Shown here piece after piece: positions 28,111 to 39,528 of a DNA stretch of 64,000 nucleotides. Each line of letters opens with the position of its first letter. Position 1 is the first letter of the stretch. Both the position numbers and the translations under genes were made by a program. The notes below the pieces were generated by a model, which was given only the letters and a program-made list of their open reading frames with translations, did not search any database and had not been told where the DNA came from. Origin of the DNA: Tritrichomonas musculus (lineage: Eukaryota > Parabasalia > Tritrichomonadida > Tritrichomonadidae); NCBI GenBank assembly GCA_039105265.1, contig JAPFFF010000003.1:6014001-6078000 (forward strand). Direction: 5' to 3'.

Positions 28111-29317
28111 TTAGGCCTTCATTTTTGGACATCAATTCGTAAAATCATGTCTTTTTTTTTTGTGAGAAAAACGATCACATCAAAAATTTTTAAAAAATTT
28201 ATAGAAAATTTTTCTACTTATAATTTTCTTCAACATTTATTGCAATCTTTAAAAAATATTAGATCTTTGATAGTCTTATTTTGGATCTAATATTTTTTAA
28301 CTTTTTCTTAGTGAATACAACTTTTTGATAAATTATGTGTGGTTAATTTTCTATATAATTGAAATGTTTATTTAAGCAATATCTTAAAGGCAAAAACTAG
28401 ATTCGTATTATAATAATAAATTTTATTTAATGCTTTATATGTAAATTAAAGCTGAACTGTTAGTAACTTATAATCTCGATTTTATTGTTTCAATGCTTTA
28501 ATTTGTTCCATTGTCGTAAGCAATATATAGTTGCTTTGAAATAAATCGTTTGCGGTTTGATTCCAATAGAAACGATTCGAAGTGTAAGATGGCCCAAATT
28601 CCTTAAATCTTCGTAATACTTTTTAAAACTTTTATATAACTGAGAACATTCATCTTATGTTAAGGCTTTATCTGTGTTATAAATACCGATATCTTGATTC
28701 TCAGACTTAATAATCGAGTTTTCGAAAATTTCCTGAAAATTGTATCGCATTTATAACACAGATATAAATCGAGTCGATTTAAATTTGACTTGAATAAATG
28801 ATTTTGATTAAAGTTTGACTTTTCATCAAATCGGAGTTAAGATTTTGACATTTTCATTGTCGATTATAATTAATGTAATATTGAATGGTTTATATATGAA
28901 AAAATCTCTATTATTTCTCTATCTATTTTTTGGACATATGAAAGCGGTTTTTTTGGACATCGTAAAGCTTTCAAAAACTCATATAAAGTTTTCAATTTCA
29001 CTTTTTTACGGTTTTTTGGACATGTTTGTCAGATTTTTTGGACATGAGAAAAATATGAAAAAAAAAAATCAGAAATTTTGAAGAAATTTCTCTCAATTTT
29101 TTGAATAAAAATATATTTTTAAATTAATTTTTTTTTATCAAATTTTATTTGTAAAAGAAAAACTCAACTTTTTTATACGAAAAATTTAAAGATTTGTTTT
29201 TTAAAAATTTTTCATTTATTTTGGATATCGAAAAATTTCTGTCAAAAATCAATGTCCAAATCATGTCCAAAATGGTCCAAAAAAATGAATTTCCTAAGTC
29301 CAAAAATGAAGGCCTAA
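28111..29317. mobile_element. 1.2-kb TIR element with repeated GGACAT motif and 6-bp target duplication
   Basis: A perfect 20-bp inverted repeat, TTAGGCCTTCATTTTTGGAC, stands at 28111-28130 and in reverse complement at 29298-29317. Each end is followed by TTAATA (28105-28110 and 29318-29323), a 6-bp direct repeat. The element starts 52 bases after the stop of the WD40 gene, so it may carry or alter that gene's 3' end. Inside, the word TTTTTGGACAT recurs at least four times near the right half (28927-29045) and in the opposite sense near the right TIR (AATGTCCAAATCATGTCC). No protein motif is found in its short frames. A 6-bp duplication is typical of Maverick/Polinton elements, but the TIR and size are not diagnostic. 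Confidence 0.7.
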
Positions 29318-29323
29318 TTAATA

Positions 29324-30865
29324 TAAATTCTATTTATTGTTTGCAACTATTTATTCATATGGTTTGCGGTTTTTTAATATGTAAATTTTAATGGTATTTT
29401 TCTAATAAATAATTTTATCAAAAAGTTCGATCTGAAATTTGAATCATAACACTTCACAATCAAAATAATGAAAAAAATAATATTTGAATTTTACATATCT
29501 TAATAAAAATGAATTAAAATTGAAGTAATGACTATACTAATTTTCTGAAAATCACTGAAATTTTGTGAATTCTATCATATAATTCAATACTCTCCACAAT
29601 TTTGATATAGAAATTTTTCAATTTTTAAAACAGAAGTGCGAGAACTAAAAATAACGTAACCGCAAATGAACTAATTTTCGTGTAAACGTATAGTTTATTT
29701 TATTATCATCCTCTCAAATATTTTATTGTAAAACAGAATTGAATGGAAATTATATTTTGTTCATTATTGAATTATAATTAAGATTTATTAATTAAAAGAT
29801 TATAAAATAAGATTTTAATTTAATTTAACATACTTTTAGATACTAATATGATCTCAATTTCCTCTTTCACAAAAAGATATCAAAGTTAAAATCATATCTA
29901 TGCATTTAGATTCTTCAAAATAGTAGAAATAAGATTTTTTAAATATAGTAACATGCTAAATGAGCTTTTATTATGTACCAATTATAAGATTTGAATATAT
30001 TCAAAAAACATTCTTTTATTTATTTAATAAAAGGCTCATTTATATAATATAGTATGGCTAAAACATGACTGATATTTAATTTAAAAACAACTACTATAAA
30101 TATATAAAAGTTTGATTAAGAAATTATTAAAATTTTGATAAGTCTATAAAGTTGTGATGATTAAACCTTCAAAATATTCAAAAGTTAAAAAGTATAACTT
30201 AAAAAATAGTTTCGTTTTACATAATAATATAAAAAAATTGTGATGGAAGAGAATGTAGCAATATATTCAATACTTGTTGCATTAGATGTTGATCGTTTTG
30301 TCACGATGTGAAAAGTCAGTTTCTTTCATTAATCTTCTGAATTCTTTGTTTGTGAGAAATAAAAATAAGATTTTGATATATCATAAAAAATTTCCTTTAT
30401 TATATTTATTTTTTGCTCAATTGCAATTCTATATTTTTATTAAAGAAATTGGTTCGATTAAATATATATACGTTTTTTTTTTTAATTCTTATTATTTTTT
30501 TTACAAAACAACCTAAATAAAGTTTAAATTTGTGTTACTAAAGAACTAAATCAGTGCCATGTTTTATGCTGTAATAGATATTTTAGTATCAGTCATTTTA
30601 TTTAACTATTTAATTTTATACTTTTTAATATATTTGCTCGAGGTCATTTTTCATTTTCCATAGTTAGCAGTCAGACTAGTTAAACACAAAAGTAAATTTA
30701 AATATTATTTTTTTATTCTCCATTATATAATTACCGTTATCATTTAAAATGTTACAAGCATAAGAAAAACATAGTTTAAATATTACAAGCTTGATAAAAA
30801 TATATTTCTTATATTTGTGAAGTTTGGTGAAGCTTTAGAAGAAGATTGATACATATAATTTAAAG
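29324..30865. other. AT-rich DNA, no gene seen
   Basis: No supported coding frame, repeat or RNA gene. Confidence 0.5.
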
Positions 30866-30867
30866 AA

Positions 30868-31110
30868 TGCTATGGATAATTTGAAGAAAGTCGTTGATAA
30901 TTTGAAGATTGGGGTGGATAATTTAATATTAGTGTTGGAAAGATGAAGAATCGTACTGGTTAATTAAAAATTATTGTAGATCAGATGAAGATTGATTCCG
31001 ATAAATTAAAGATTAGCGTGGATAATCCGAAGATTTTTGTGGGGGAGTTGAATATCGTTGTAGATAATTCGAAAATTATTGAAGTTTAGTTGAGGATCGA
31101 TGTGAAGGAT
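30868..31110 (+). repeat. Degenerate 21-bp tandem repeat, decayed heptad coding array
   Basis: About eleven units of 21 bases built on TGGATAATTTGAAGATTGGTG run through this block with point changes and one-base indels. Read in the first units the frame gives MDNLKKVVDNLKIGVDNL, a 7-residue repeat, and then falls apart in stops. A 21-bp period equals one coiled-coil heptad, so a dead fragment of a heptad-repeat gene is the simplest reading. Confidence 0.6.
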
Positions 31111-31114
31111 TAGC

Positions 31115-31447
31115 ATATAGTCTACTGGAAAACCCCCCTACCAATGGAAAACCCCCCTACCATTTTTATTCACCTATTTTTGGCCTTTAATGGTGGCAAA
31201 AAGTACGTTGGTGGAAAACCCACCTACCATTTTCTATTCAATTTTTCGATAAAAAAATTGAATAGATTCCATTTTTAAATACTAATATCTAAATATAAAA
31301 TAAACATTTTTTAAATAATAATAATTATTTTATCAAATGAACATTTTATCTATATGTATATATGATATTATGATTCTAACTCCTTTATATAGAGATTTGG
31401 TAGGGGGGTTTTCCATTTGGTAGGGGGGTTTTACTCTAGACTATATA
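31115..31447. mobile_element. 333-bp MITE with duplicated CCCCCCTACCA motif in each end
   Basis: The arms start ATATAGTCTACTGGAAAACC at 31115 and, on the other strand, ATATAGTCTAGAGTAAAACC from 31447. Each arm holds two tandem copies of an 18-base unit (TGGAAAACCCCCCTACCA or close), and a third diverged copy lies at 31210-31235. The repeated C6 motif is very unusual in this AT-rich DNA. A TA duplication at the ends is possible but cannot be separated from the TATA-rich flanks. It has no coding capacity. Confidence 0.65.
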
Positions 31448-33680
31448 TTTATTTATTTATGTATTGAAAAAATAATATATTTTTTAAAAGAAATTCTATG
31501 AGTATATGAAAAAAGTATTTTAACACCCTTTCAAAATGATCTATACGTTTACACCAAAATTAGTTCATTAAAGGTTATTTTTTAATTTAAAAAAGTCGAT
31601 TTTTTCACTAAATTGTTAATCAAATCAATGCTATTTTTAATATAATATAATGCATACCTAATGCTATACATCATATTTAATTATTAGGTCGTTTTAATGT
31701 TTGCAGAAGTAAGTGGGAAAAAATGGTATTTTGGAAATTTCTAATTAGTTCTGAAATATTGTTCATTTTAATATTATTTATTTATATATAAATTAAATTA
31801 TATATATAGTTTTAATATAATATATAAAATAGTTTTTTAATTTATAGAGATATTAGTATTTAAAAAAATAATAAATATAATATAAAAATATACGGAGCTC
31901 TGGTGAATTTCATAGGGATAACTATTTGTATTTTTATTATAATCAACATGTATATATGCATATTTTCTTATTAATCTGAATCGCTCGCCGGGGGTAATTT
32001 TATTTTTATTTTATAAAATTCTGAAGAAAAAATACGTTATAATTAATTCCCCTCAATTTCAAATTTTCATAAAAAAATGCAAAAAAATATGGTTTCTTAT
32101 TGTTAAATCGTAATGAAAATAAAGTGAATTAAAATATATACTATGATAAATATAAAAAAACTATCATTTCCCGATTTTATGCAAATTTGCCAAATTATTA
32201 AAATCAAGATATTTCAACCATCTTTTATTAAAATGTATGCTTATCCAACTCTTATTATGCACATTTGATAACTAATTTTAATTCCTCTATATATCTTTTG
32301 TTTTGTTTGAGATTAAACAAAAAAAATGAAATTTAAAAATCTAAGCATTCCTAGAAAAATTGGCCCTATAAATTTAATTGAAATCAATACTATAATATTA
32401 ATACATATTATAATTCATATGTATATTTTTTATTTTAAATTTAACCTATTTAATTTTAAGATATTTATAAAAAAATATAACGACTATTCCGAATTTAAAT
32501 TTTAAATGATTAATCAAATTTTTCATTCTGTTCTCACAAATTAATTTTTTATGCAAAAAATCATTTTTTTTATATTTTTATGCTTGAAACAATAACTATA
32601 AGCGATTTACATATAAATAAATTAAAAATTAGCTCTTTTTTTAGTAAGTTAAAAATTCTGAAGAAAAAAAACACGTTGTAATTATCTCCCCTCAATTTAT
32701 AATTTTTAACAAAAAATATAAAAAAATGTGGTTCAAAGTTAAAAAAATTTAATAAAAATTATATGAGATAATACATATATAGCGGTAATTATAAAAATAT
32801 GATTAATGACTTGTTTTCAGCAACTTAGTCTAAAAATTAAAATCAAGATATCTTGAGATAGTATGAGTAAAATTTCTCCCTGATGTAGTATATTCATTAA
32901 TATCTTTGGATAATAGTATTTTCATCCAAAAATTCAGATATTGTCCAGAATTTGATAAAAAATAATCAATTTAATTTTCTGAAAGCTCCTAGAAAAAATG
33001 GCCCTATAGTTTGGTTTACTAATGGTATTTATTAATATATAGGAAATATAATGCCGATATCAAAATTTATAGAGATTTTAACCTATTTGTTTTCAAGATA
33101 TTTATTTAAATTTTATATTTGGTCAGATATTTTCGAAAATTTTGTCTATAATTTTATAGCAAAAATTGCTCAAATCGTATTATTCTGAATCTTATCTTTC
33201 CAAAGAAAGAATTATTATTGTACATCAGACTTTTCAATCTCTTTCAGCTGTATCACATCATTGGGATTATAAAGATTTGAGTCATCATCTCAATAATTCC
33301 AGTCAATGTTCAGCTCATCACTTTTTATCTTGATATTTTGGTTTTTTTTTGGTTGGGATTCCCAACTTGGGAAAAATTAAATCTAATTTTTTTTATTATT
33401 GAATTATTTTTAATAAAATAAAAATAACAATGTAATTTACATATATATAAATATTTATTTGTGTTCTAAAAGAGAGAAAATGTAATTTCTCTCCAACATT
33501 TATAAAATTTTATAATTGAATGGTTTATTTTTTATTTTTTTAAAATTTTAAAACACAAATATTTTTACTCCTAGTGACTAATATAATTTAAAATCCTATC
33601 ATAATAGAGAAGGATATATATATATATATATATATTATTTTATAATTTAATAATAATGAAATCAACCAGCTCTCGCACCT
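31448..33680. repeat. AT-rich region with a diverged ~640-bp direct duplication
   Basis: Segments near 32013-32095 and 32650-32730 match (AAAATTCTGAAGAAAAAA, then CCCCTCAATTT, then a TATGGTTC or TGTGGTTC word), and 32345-32375 matches 32985-33015 (CTAGAAAAATTGGCCCTATA). The constant spacing of about 640 bases indicates one old tandem duplication. A (TA) run sits at about 33613-33637. No gene is seen. Confidence 0.5.
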
Positions 33681-33689
33681 CTTTTAAAA
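33681..33689. repeat. Target-site duplication, left (CTTTTAAAA)
   Basis: CTTTTAAAA here and at 39724-39732 directly abuts the two ends of the Mutator-like element. Confidence 0.85.
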
Positions 33690-33884
33690 GGCGAAGTGAC
33701 AAACTATAGAAAAAGTTACACCATTTTTTTCTGAGGAAAATTCGTTATTCTGACTTTTTGAGTTAATTGAGAAGGCATACAAAAAGTTCTAAAATTTTCT
33801 TGTAAAGTTTTGAAAAAGTTCACTAAGATAAAACCATGAAAAAGCGCCATTTTTATAGAACTAAACCAATCAAAGAAACCGAGA

Positions 33885-35231
33885 TGACGACATTGCCGCC
33901 CATAGCATGATCACGATCAGTAATGCTTAGCAGCTAGCTGGTTGTAACTGCGGCGAGTCGTCATCCGGACAAAGATATCACGATTTCATCCGGAAGATCT
34001 GGAATGACGACATTGCCGCCCATAGCAAGACCACGATCAGCAATGCTTAGCAGCTAGCTGGTTGTAACTGCGGCGAGTCGTCATCCGGACAAAGATATCG
34101 CGATTTCATCCGGAAGATCTGGAATGACGACATTGCCGCCCATAGCAAGACCACGATCAGCAATGCTTAGCAGCTAGCTGGTTGTAACTGCGGCGAGTCG
34201 TCATCCGGACAAAGATATCGCGATTTCATCCGGAAGATCTGGAATGACGACATTGCCGCCCATAGCAAGACCACGATCAGCAATGCTTAGCAGCTAGCTG
34301 GTTGTAACTGCGGCGAGTCGTCATCCGGACAAAGATATCGCGATTTCATCCGGAAGATCTGGAATGACGACATTGCCGCCCATAGCAAGACCACGATCAG
34401 CAATGCTTAGCAGCTAGCTGGTTGTAACTGCGGCGAGTCGTCATCCGGACAAAGATATCGCGATTTCATCCGGAAGATCTGGAATGACGACATTGCCGCC
34501 CATAGCAAGACCACGATCAGCAATGCTTAGCAGCTAGCTGGTTGTAACTGCGGCGAGTCGTCATCCGGACAAAGATATCACGATTTCATCCGGAAGATCT
34601 GGAATGACGACATTGCCGCCCATAGCAAGACCACGATCAGCAATGCTTAGCAGCTAGCTGGTTGTAACTGCGGCGAGTCGTCATCCGGACAAAGATATCG
34701 CGATTTCATCCGGAAGATCTGGAATGACGACATTGCCGCCCATAGCAAGACCACGATCAGCAATGCTTAGCAGCTAGCTGGTTGTAACTGCGGCGAGTCG
34801 TCATCCGGACAAAGATATCGCGATTTCATCCGGAAGATCTGGAATTGACGACATTGCCGCCCATAGCAAGACCACGATCAGCAATGCTTAGCAGCTAGCT
34901 GGTTGTAACTGCGGCGAGTCGTCATCCGGACAAAGATATCGCGATTTCATCCGGAAGATCTGGAATGACGACATTGCCGCCCATAGCAAGACCACGATCA
35001 GCAATGCTTAGCAGCTAGCTGGTTGTAACTGCGGCGAGTCGTCATCCGGACAAAGATATCACGATTTCATCCGGAAGATCTGGAATGACGACATTGCCGC
35101 CCATAGCAAGACCACGATCAGCAATGCTTAGCAGCTAGCTGGTTGTAACTGCGGCGAGTCGTCATCCGGACAAAGATATCACGATTTCATCCGGAAGATC
35201 TGGAATTGACGACATTGCCGCCCATAGGACG
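33885..35231 (+). repeat. 120-bp tandem array, left TIR, about 11 units
   Basis: Eleven copies of TCATCCGGACAAAGATATC occur at a spacing of 120 bases (two spacings are 121 because of an extra T at about 34846 and 35207). Units are nearly identical; the outermost differs (CATGATCACGATCAGTAATG) and the innermost ends GGACGACCACGGTGGC. An A/G variant in GATATC(A/G)CGATT marks units 1, 6, 10 and 11 with A. The unit is about half G+C, far above the surroundings, and contains nested palindromes (GCAGCTAGCTG, GATATCGCGAT, TCCGGA twice). Confidence 0.95.
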
Positions 35232-35326
35232 ACCACGGTGGCAATAAAAAGATGAAAATAAAACAAACAAAAAACAAACAAAATTGATTATTTAATATTA
35301 TTATTACGATTTTTTAATTTTTTTAT

Positions 35327-35376
35327 TTTGATAAAGCTTATTTAAAATATTCTGAGTCTTCTCAGAAATTTGTTAA
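35327..35376 (+). repeat. Inner inverted repeat, left copy
   Basis: GATAAAGCTTATTTAAAATA followed by TTCTGAGTCTTCTCAGAAAT and TTGTTAA, inverted at 37780-37826. The embedded TTCTGAGTCTTCTCAGAA is itself a near-perfect hairpin. Confidence 0.8.
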
Positions 35377-35437
35377 ATTTTTTTTTTTTTAATAAATATA
35401 TATAACTTTTTGAAAGAATTATGGTCTTTTTATATTT

Positions 35438-37780
35438 ATGGAAGAAGACCAAAATCTTTATTATTCAGCGAAATATCTATCTCATACGCAAAGACCTAAT
35501 TCTTTAAAAGATAAAGGATTAAGAACATTCATTGAAATTGTTCCTTTGCATTCTCAGAATTTCAATATCATTTCGCTAATCCTTTTCCTCGATAGCTTAA
35601 CCAAAGAATTTATATGCAACAACAAAAGAGTTTATAATGACATTTTTTCGTTTAGTTGCTGTAATAAATCAAAGATAAATACTGAAATTCAAATATTTAG
35701 CATAACTGTCAAAAACGATTTGGAAACCATTAAAGTTCTCGCTAGAGATCAACTCCTTGAAAACCAAACTATGAAAGTTGTTACTATTGATTTTGAAGAA
35801 TGTATCATGACGTCGCCATATACTTTGAAAAATAAAGAGTGTCCTTTTTTGACTCAAGATTTTTGGAATAAACAATGTAAACATAAAAATTCAATGCTTT
35901 ATACTTTTTGTAATTACGTAGCTCGAAAAAATTCTAATTTTCCAATATTTATAAAATTTGCTTTTCAAAACTTTTTAGATAAAAGAACCTTGCGTAGAAG
36001 AGCCGTTAGTTTTCAAGGTTATGATGATTTTTATAAAATTTTATTGCATTTACCTGGTTTTGTTTATATTGAGATAAGTACTCAAAAAGTTCAGGACGAT
36101 GGATTTGCATTTAAATTTAATAATGATTTTGCTTTTATTAAAAATATAATATGGATTATGCCTTGGGCTTTAGAAGTTATAAATTATATGCATTATTTGC
36201 AAATTGATGCTTCTTTTTATGCGCTTAAGCCTTACAAATTTTGTATATACCATTCAATTTATTTCAATTCAAGTTTTCCTTTCGCATTATCAATTGGCCC
36301 TAAAGAGAACCGTTTTTTATATAATTTATTATTTGATGGATTAAATAAGTTTTGTTTAAATAAAAATGTTTTTGAAAATAAAGTTGTTTTATCAGATTTA
36401 GGTTCTCCTATCAAAAAGTTCTGTAAATTACATTCAAATATTCAATATTTTTGTCATCGTCATATTATACAAATATTTGGACCTAAATCATCATTAGGCA
36501 TATGGGTTGCAAGGTTATTGAGATGCAAAACATATTTAATATATAAACAAGAAAAAGAATTTATTTTAGTTGAAATGGACGAATATAAAAAAGATCCAAA
36601 TTCACCTTTATTTGACGATACCGATCAAGATAATGAAAAAAAACAAAAATTAAAAGATTTTGAAATTATGTTAAAAGATATAGATGAAGTGGAAAGAATG
36701 CCAAATAAAGAAGAAATTAAAAAAAGTGATTATTATATTGCTAATTGGGCAATATGGATTCGTTCTGACCACCATGTAGCTCGTTGTTCAAATCATTCGG
36801 AAGGTTTCCACGGAAATATCAATCAAAAATTGCCAGATTCCGGAACTCATTCATTTAAAACTGGTTTCACAACAATTGTAAATTATTTATTAAATTATAT
36901 AAATAATTACTCAGATATTTGTGGAAATTCTTTTCAAAATAAACATCAAAAAATGATTCAAAAAGTTATACAAATTCTTAGCAAGAGACCAGATAATTAT
37001 TTAAAATGTTCAAAAGAAAATTGTGATTGTGGTGAAGATGTTTTTGTTGAATCAATTTATGGAGTGAAACTTCCTTGCATACATACAATATTAAATAATT
37101 TTTGCAAATCAGAAATATTTAATATTGTTAAAAATAGCAATGAAATTGATATTCAATATTTATTTGTTCAATCTCTCAAAAAGTTCCCCAATTATAAATT
37201 TGAAAAAAATCTTTTTAAATCAAATAGAAAAAATATAGATAGAATAATATCAATATACGAAGTTGAAAAGAATAGAAAGTTTGATAAGGAATCATTGAAT
37301 ATATTAGGCTCTTTTATTAATGAGTTTCTTAATTGTTTTACATATGTTTTACCAAAATTCCCAAATATTAATCCAAATGATGCCAAATATTCTGGAAATC
37401 ATTTTGATTTTCGAGCACTTGATGAAAAATTGGTTTTCAGAAAAAAGAAAGAAGAAAGTAACACAAGTCAAAAGAAAGAAAAATTAAAACTTGAAAATTT
37501 ATACGACGAAGATGACAATTTTGATTCAATGATAAAAGACTGTAATGCTGACATCAAATTAATTAAGAAAAAATACTATGAAACGAAGGCTGAAATTAAA
37601 GGAATGTATCCTCAATTATCATATCATGATATCGAAAAAATATGTTTTTCTAATTTTGTCCGCTATGTTTTTGAAACTAGATGCGATAATTCAGGTGTCA
37701 TATATTTTTTATCTAAATTCAAAATAGCAAGTTGGAAAAATGCAGATTTAGCTGCAGGTGGTAACAGATTTTTCTCTTAA
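35438..37780 (+). CDS. Mutator-like (MULE) transposase with SWIM zinc finger
   Basis: 780 residues, uninterrupted. The catalytic domain has D257 in YLQIDASFYAL, D320 in VVLSDLGSPIKKF followed by the CHRH pair (339-342) typical of MULE domains (DG...I...F....HR.C..H), and E455 in CSNHSEGFHGNI (family N..ES.N). A SWIM-type zinc finger follows: C529-x-C531 and C547-x-H549 in NCDCGED...KLPCIHT, as in MuDR/FAR1 proteins. The N-terminal 240 residues, where a DNA-binding domain is expected, show a Cys pair (SCCNK) but no clear FAR1 or WRKY/GCM1 finger. The C-terminal 150 residues are Lys-rich. It would cut and join the element ends. The ATG at 35438 is used; an upstream ATG at 35421 is out of frame. 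Confidence 0.85.
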   Translation: MEEDQNLYYSAKYLSHTQRPNSLKDKGLRTFIEIVPLHSQNFNIISLILFLDSLTKEFICNNKRVYNDIFSFSCCNKSKINTEIQIFSITVKNDLETIKVLARDQLLENQTMKVVTIDFEECIMTSPYTLKNKECPFLTQDFWNKQCKHKNSMLYTFCNYVARKNSNFPIFIKFAFQNFLDKRTLRRRAVSFQGYDDFYKILLHLPGFVYIEISTQKVQDDGFAFKFNNDFAFIKNIIWIMPWALEVINYMHYLQIDASFYALKPYKFCIYHSIYFNSSFPFALSIGPKENRFLYNLLFDGLNKFCLNKNVFENKVVLSDLGSPIKKFCKLHSNIQYFCHRHIIQIFGPKSSLGIWVARLLRCKTYLIYKQEKEFILVEMDEYKKDPNSPLFDDTDQDNEKKQKLKDFEIMLKDIDEVERMPNKEEIKKSDYYIANWAIWIRSDHHVARCSNHSEGFHGNINQKLPDSGTHSFKTGFTTIVNYLLNYINNYSDICGNSFQNKHQKMIQKVIQILSKRPDNYLKCSKENCDCGEDVFVESIYGVKLPCIHTILNNFCKSEIFNIVKNSNEIDIQYLFVQSLKKFPNYKFEKNLFKSNRKNIDRIISIYEVEKNRKFDKESLNILGSFINEFLNCFTYVLPKFPNINPNDAKYSGNHFDFRALDEKLVFRKKKEESNTSQKKEKLKLENLYDEDDNFDSMIKDCNADIKLIKKKYYETKAEIKGMYPQLSYHDIEKICFSNFVRYVFETRCDNSGVIYFLSKFKIASWKNADLAAGGNRFFS

Positions 37781-37822
37781 CAAATTTCTGAGAAGACTCA
37801 GAATATTTTAAATAAGCTTTAT

Positions 37823-37826
<4 letters not shown>
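37780..37826 (-). repeat. Inner inverted repeat, right copy
   Basis: Begins at the last base of the transposase stop codon and is the reverse complement of 35327-35376, so the stop and 3' end of the gene overlap the repeat. Confidence 0.8.
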
Positions 37827-37856
<30 letters not shown>

Positions 37857-38582
37857 AAAATAAAAAATAAAAATAAAAACAAGAAAACTAACGCGCGATA
37901 TAATCATAAATCATTTAATAAACAATAATTTTTGAACATACATAAATGTTTTTTGTATTTTGAAATTCAATTAATAATTAATATCATTTAATGACAACTT
38001 TGTGAGCTTTGCTCACAAAGTTGTCATTCTTAAGATCTATTAGGTACAATATTTCTTTTGTTTTCTTCATGAAAGTTGATTTGTTTAAGTTTTGAAAAGA
38101 AATCTAATTTGAAAATAATAAAAGGCCACTTTTTGAGCGAAGCTCAAAAAGTGGCCAAGCATGAGATTCATTTCTGATATGTAATAACTTGGTTATAGTT
38201 GGTTTTGATATTTGAATATCTGATTTGAGGAAATTGCAATAAACGCCACTTTTTGAGCTTCGCTCAAAAAGTGTCAATGCTTTAGATAATAATGGCGTAA
38301 TAATATATTTTTCTTTCAAGAACATTGTTCTTTTTTAAGCAAGTATTCTATAAAAACAAACGATTAAAATAAATAGAAAAATAATTGAGGGCCAATTTGG
38401 TTTCTCATGTCATAAACATTTTGCATCAAAAAGTTATTTTATTTTTTATCTTTAAGAAAAAGTTATGTTTTATTTTTTGTGCCAAGAAAAAGTTCATGAT
38501 TATTTTTCACTCTATCAAATTGTCGAAACTTTTTGACCGAAAAAAAATCAAAATAAACAAAAAAAAATTAAATATACTATAT
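37827..38582. mobile_element. 0.75-kb segment splitting the right TIR, with three perfect hairpins
   Basis: On the left the outer TIR runs straight into the inner repeat; on the right they are separated by this segment, so it is best read as a later insertion. It begins with a long A run and (ATAAA) repeats. It contains perfect palindromes with 3-base loops: 37990-38028 (18-bp arms, GTGAGC-TTT-GCTCAC), 38124-38156 (15-bp arms, TTGAGC-GAA-GCTCAA) and 38247-38273 (12-bp arms, TTGAGC-TTC-GCTCAA). A 73-codon minus-strand frame passes through two of them and has no recognised motif. No target duplication could be defined because of the A-rich edges. Confidence 0.55.
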
Positions 38583-38651
38583 GATAAAAAATAAAAAATC
38601 ACAATAATATTAAATAATCAATTTTGTTTGTTTTATTTTCATCTTTTTATT

Positions 38652-39528
38652 GCCACCGTGGTCGTCCTATGGGCGGCAATGTCGTCAATTCCAGATCTTC
38701 CGGATGAAATCGCGATATCTTTGTCCGGATGACGACTCGCCGCAGTTACAACCAGCTAGCTGCTAAGCATTGCTGATCGTGGTCTTGCTATGGGCGGCAA
38801 TGTCGTCATTCCAGATCTTCCGGATGAAATCGCGATATCTTTGTCCGGATGACGACTCGCCGCAGTTACAACCAGCTAGCTGCTAAGCATTGCTGATCGT
38901 GGTCTTGCTATGGGCGGCAATGTCGTCATTCCAGATCTTCCGGATGAAATCGCGATATCTTTGTCCGGATGACGACTCGCCGCAGTTACAACCAGCTAGC
39001 TGCTAAGCATTGCTGATCGTGGTCTTGCTATGGGCGGCAATGTCGTCATTCCAGATCTTCCGGATGAAATCGCGATATCTTTGTCCGGATGACGACTCGC
39101 CGCAGTTACAACCAGCTAGCTGCTAAGCATTGCTGATCGTGGTCTTGCTATGGGCGGCAATGTCGTCATTCCAGATCTTCCGGATGAAATCGCGATATCT
39201 TTGTCCGGATGACGACTCGCCGCAGTTACAACCAGCTAGCTGCTAAGCATTGCTGATCGTGGTCTTGCTATGGGCGGCAATGTCGTCATTCCAGATCTTC
39301 CGGATGAAATCGCGATATCTTTGTCCGGATGACGACTCGCCGCAGTTACAACCAGCTAGCTGCTAAGCATTGCTGATCGTGGTCTTGCTATGGGCGGCAA
39401 TGTCGTCATTCCAGATCTTCCGGATGAAATCGTGATATCTTTGTCCGGATGACGACTCGCCGCAGTTACAACCAGCTAGCTGCTAAGCATTACTGATCGT
39501 GATCATGCTATGGGCGGCAATGTCGTCA
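38652..39528 (-). repeat. 120-bp tandem array, right TIR, about 7 units
   Basis: Seven copies of the reverse-complement unit (key word GATATCTTTGTCCGGATGA) at exact 120-base spacing. The outermost unit carries the same variants as the outermost unit of the left array (TTACTGATCGTGATCATG), and the innermost edge matches the left inner edge. Only the outermost unit has the A-type variant. Confidence 0.95.

Noticed and set aside
28554-28620. Possible tRNA-like box B (GGTTTGATTCC)
   Set aside because: No acceptor stem or box A at the right distance; no tRNA gene was recognised anywhere in the window.
33885-39528. The 120-bp repeats as a CRISPR-like array or centromeric satellite
   Set aside because: Units are contiguous with no spacers, and the two arrays are inverted around a transposase within a 9-bp duplication, so they are TIRs.
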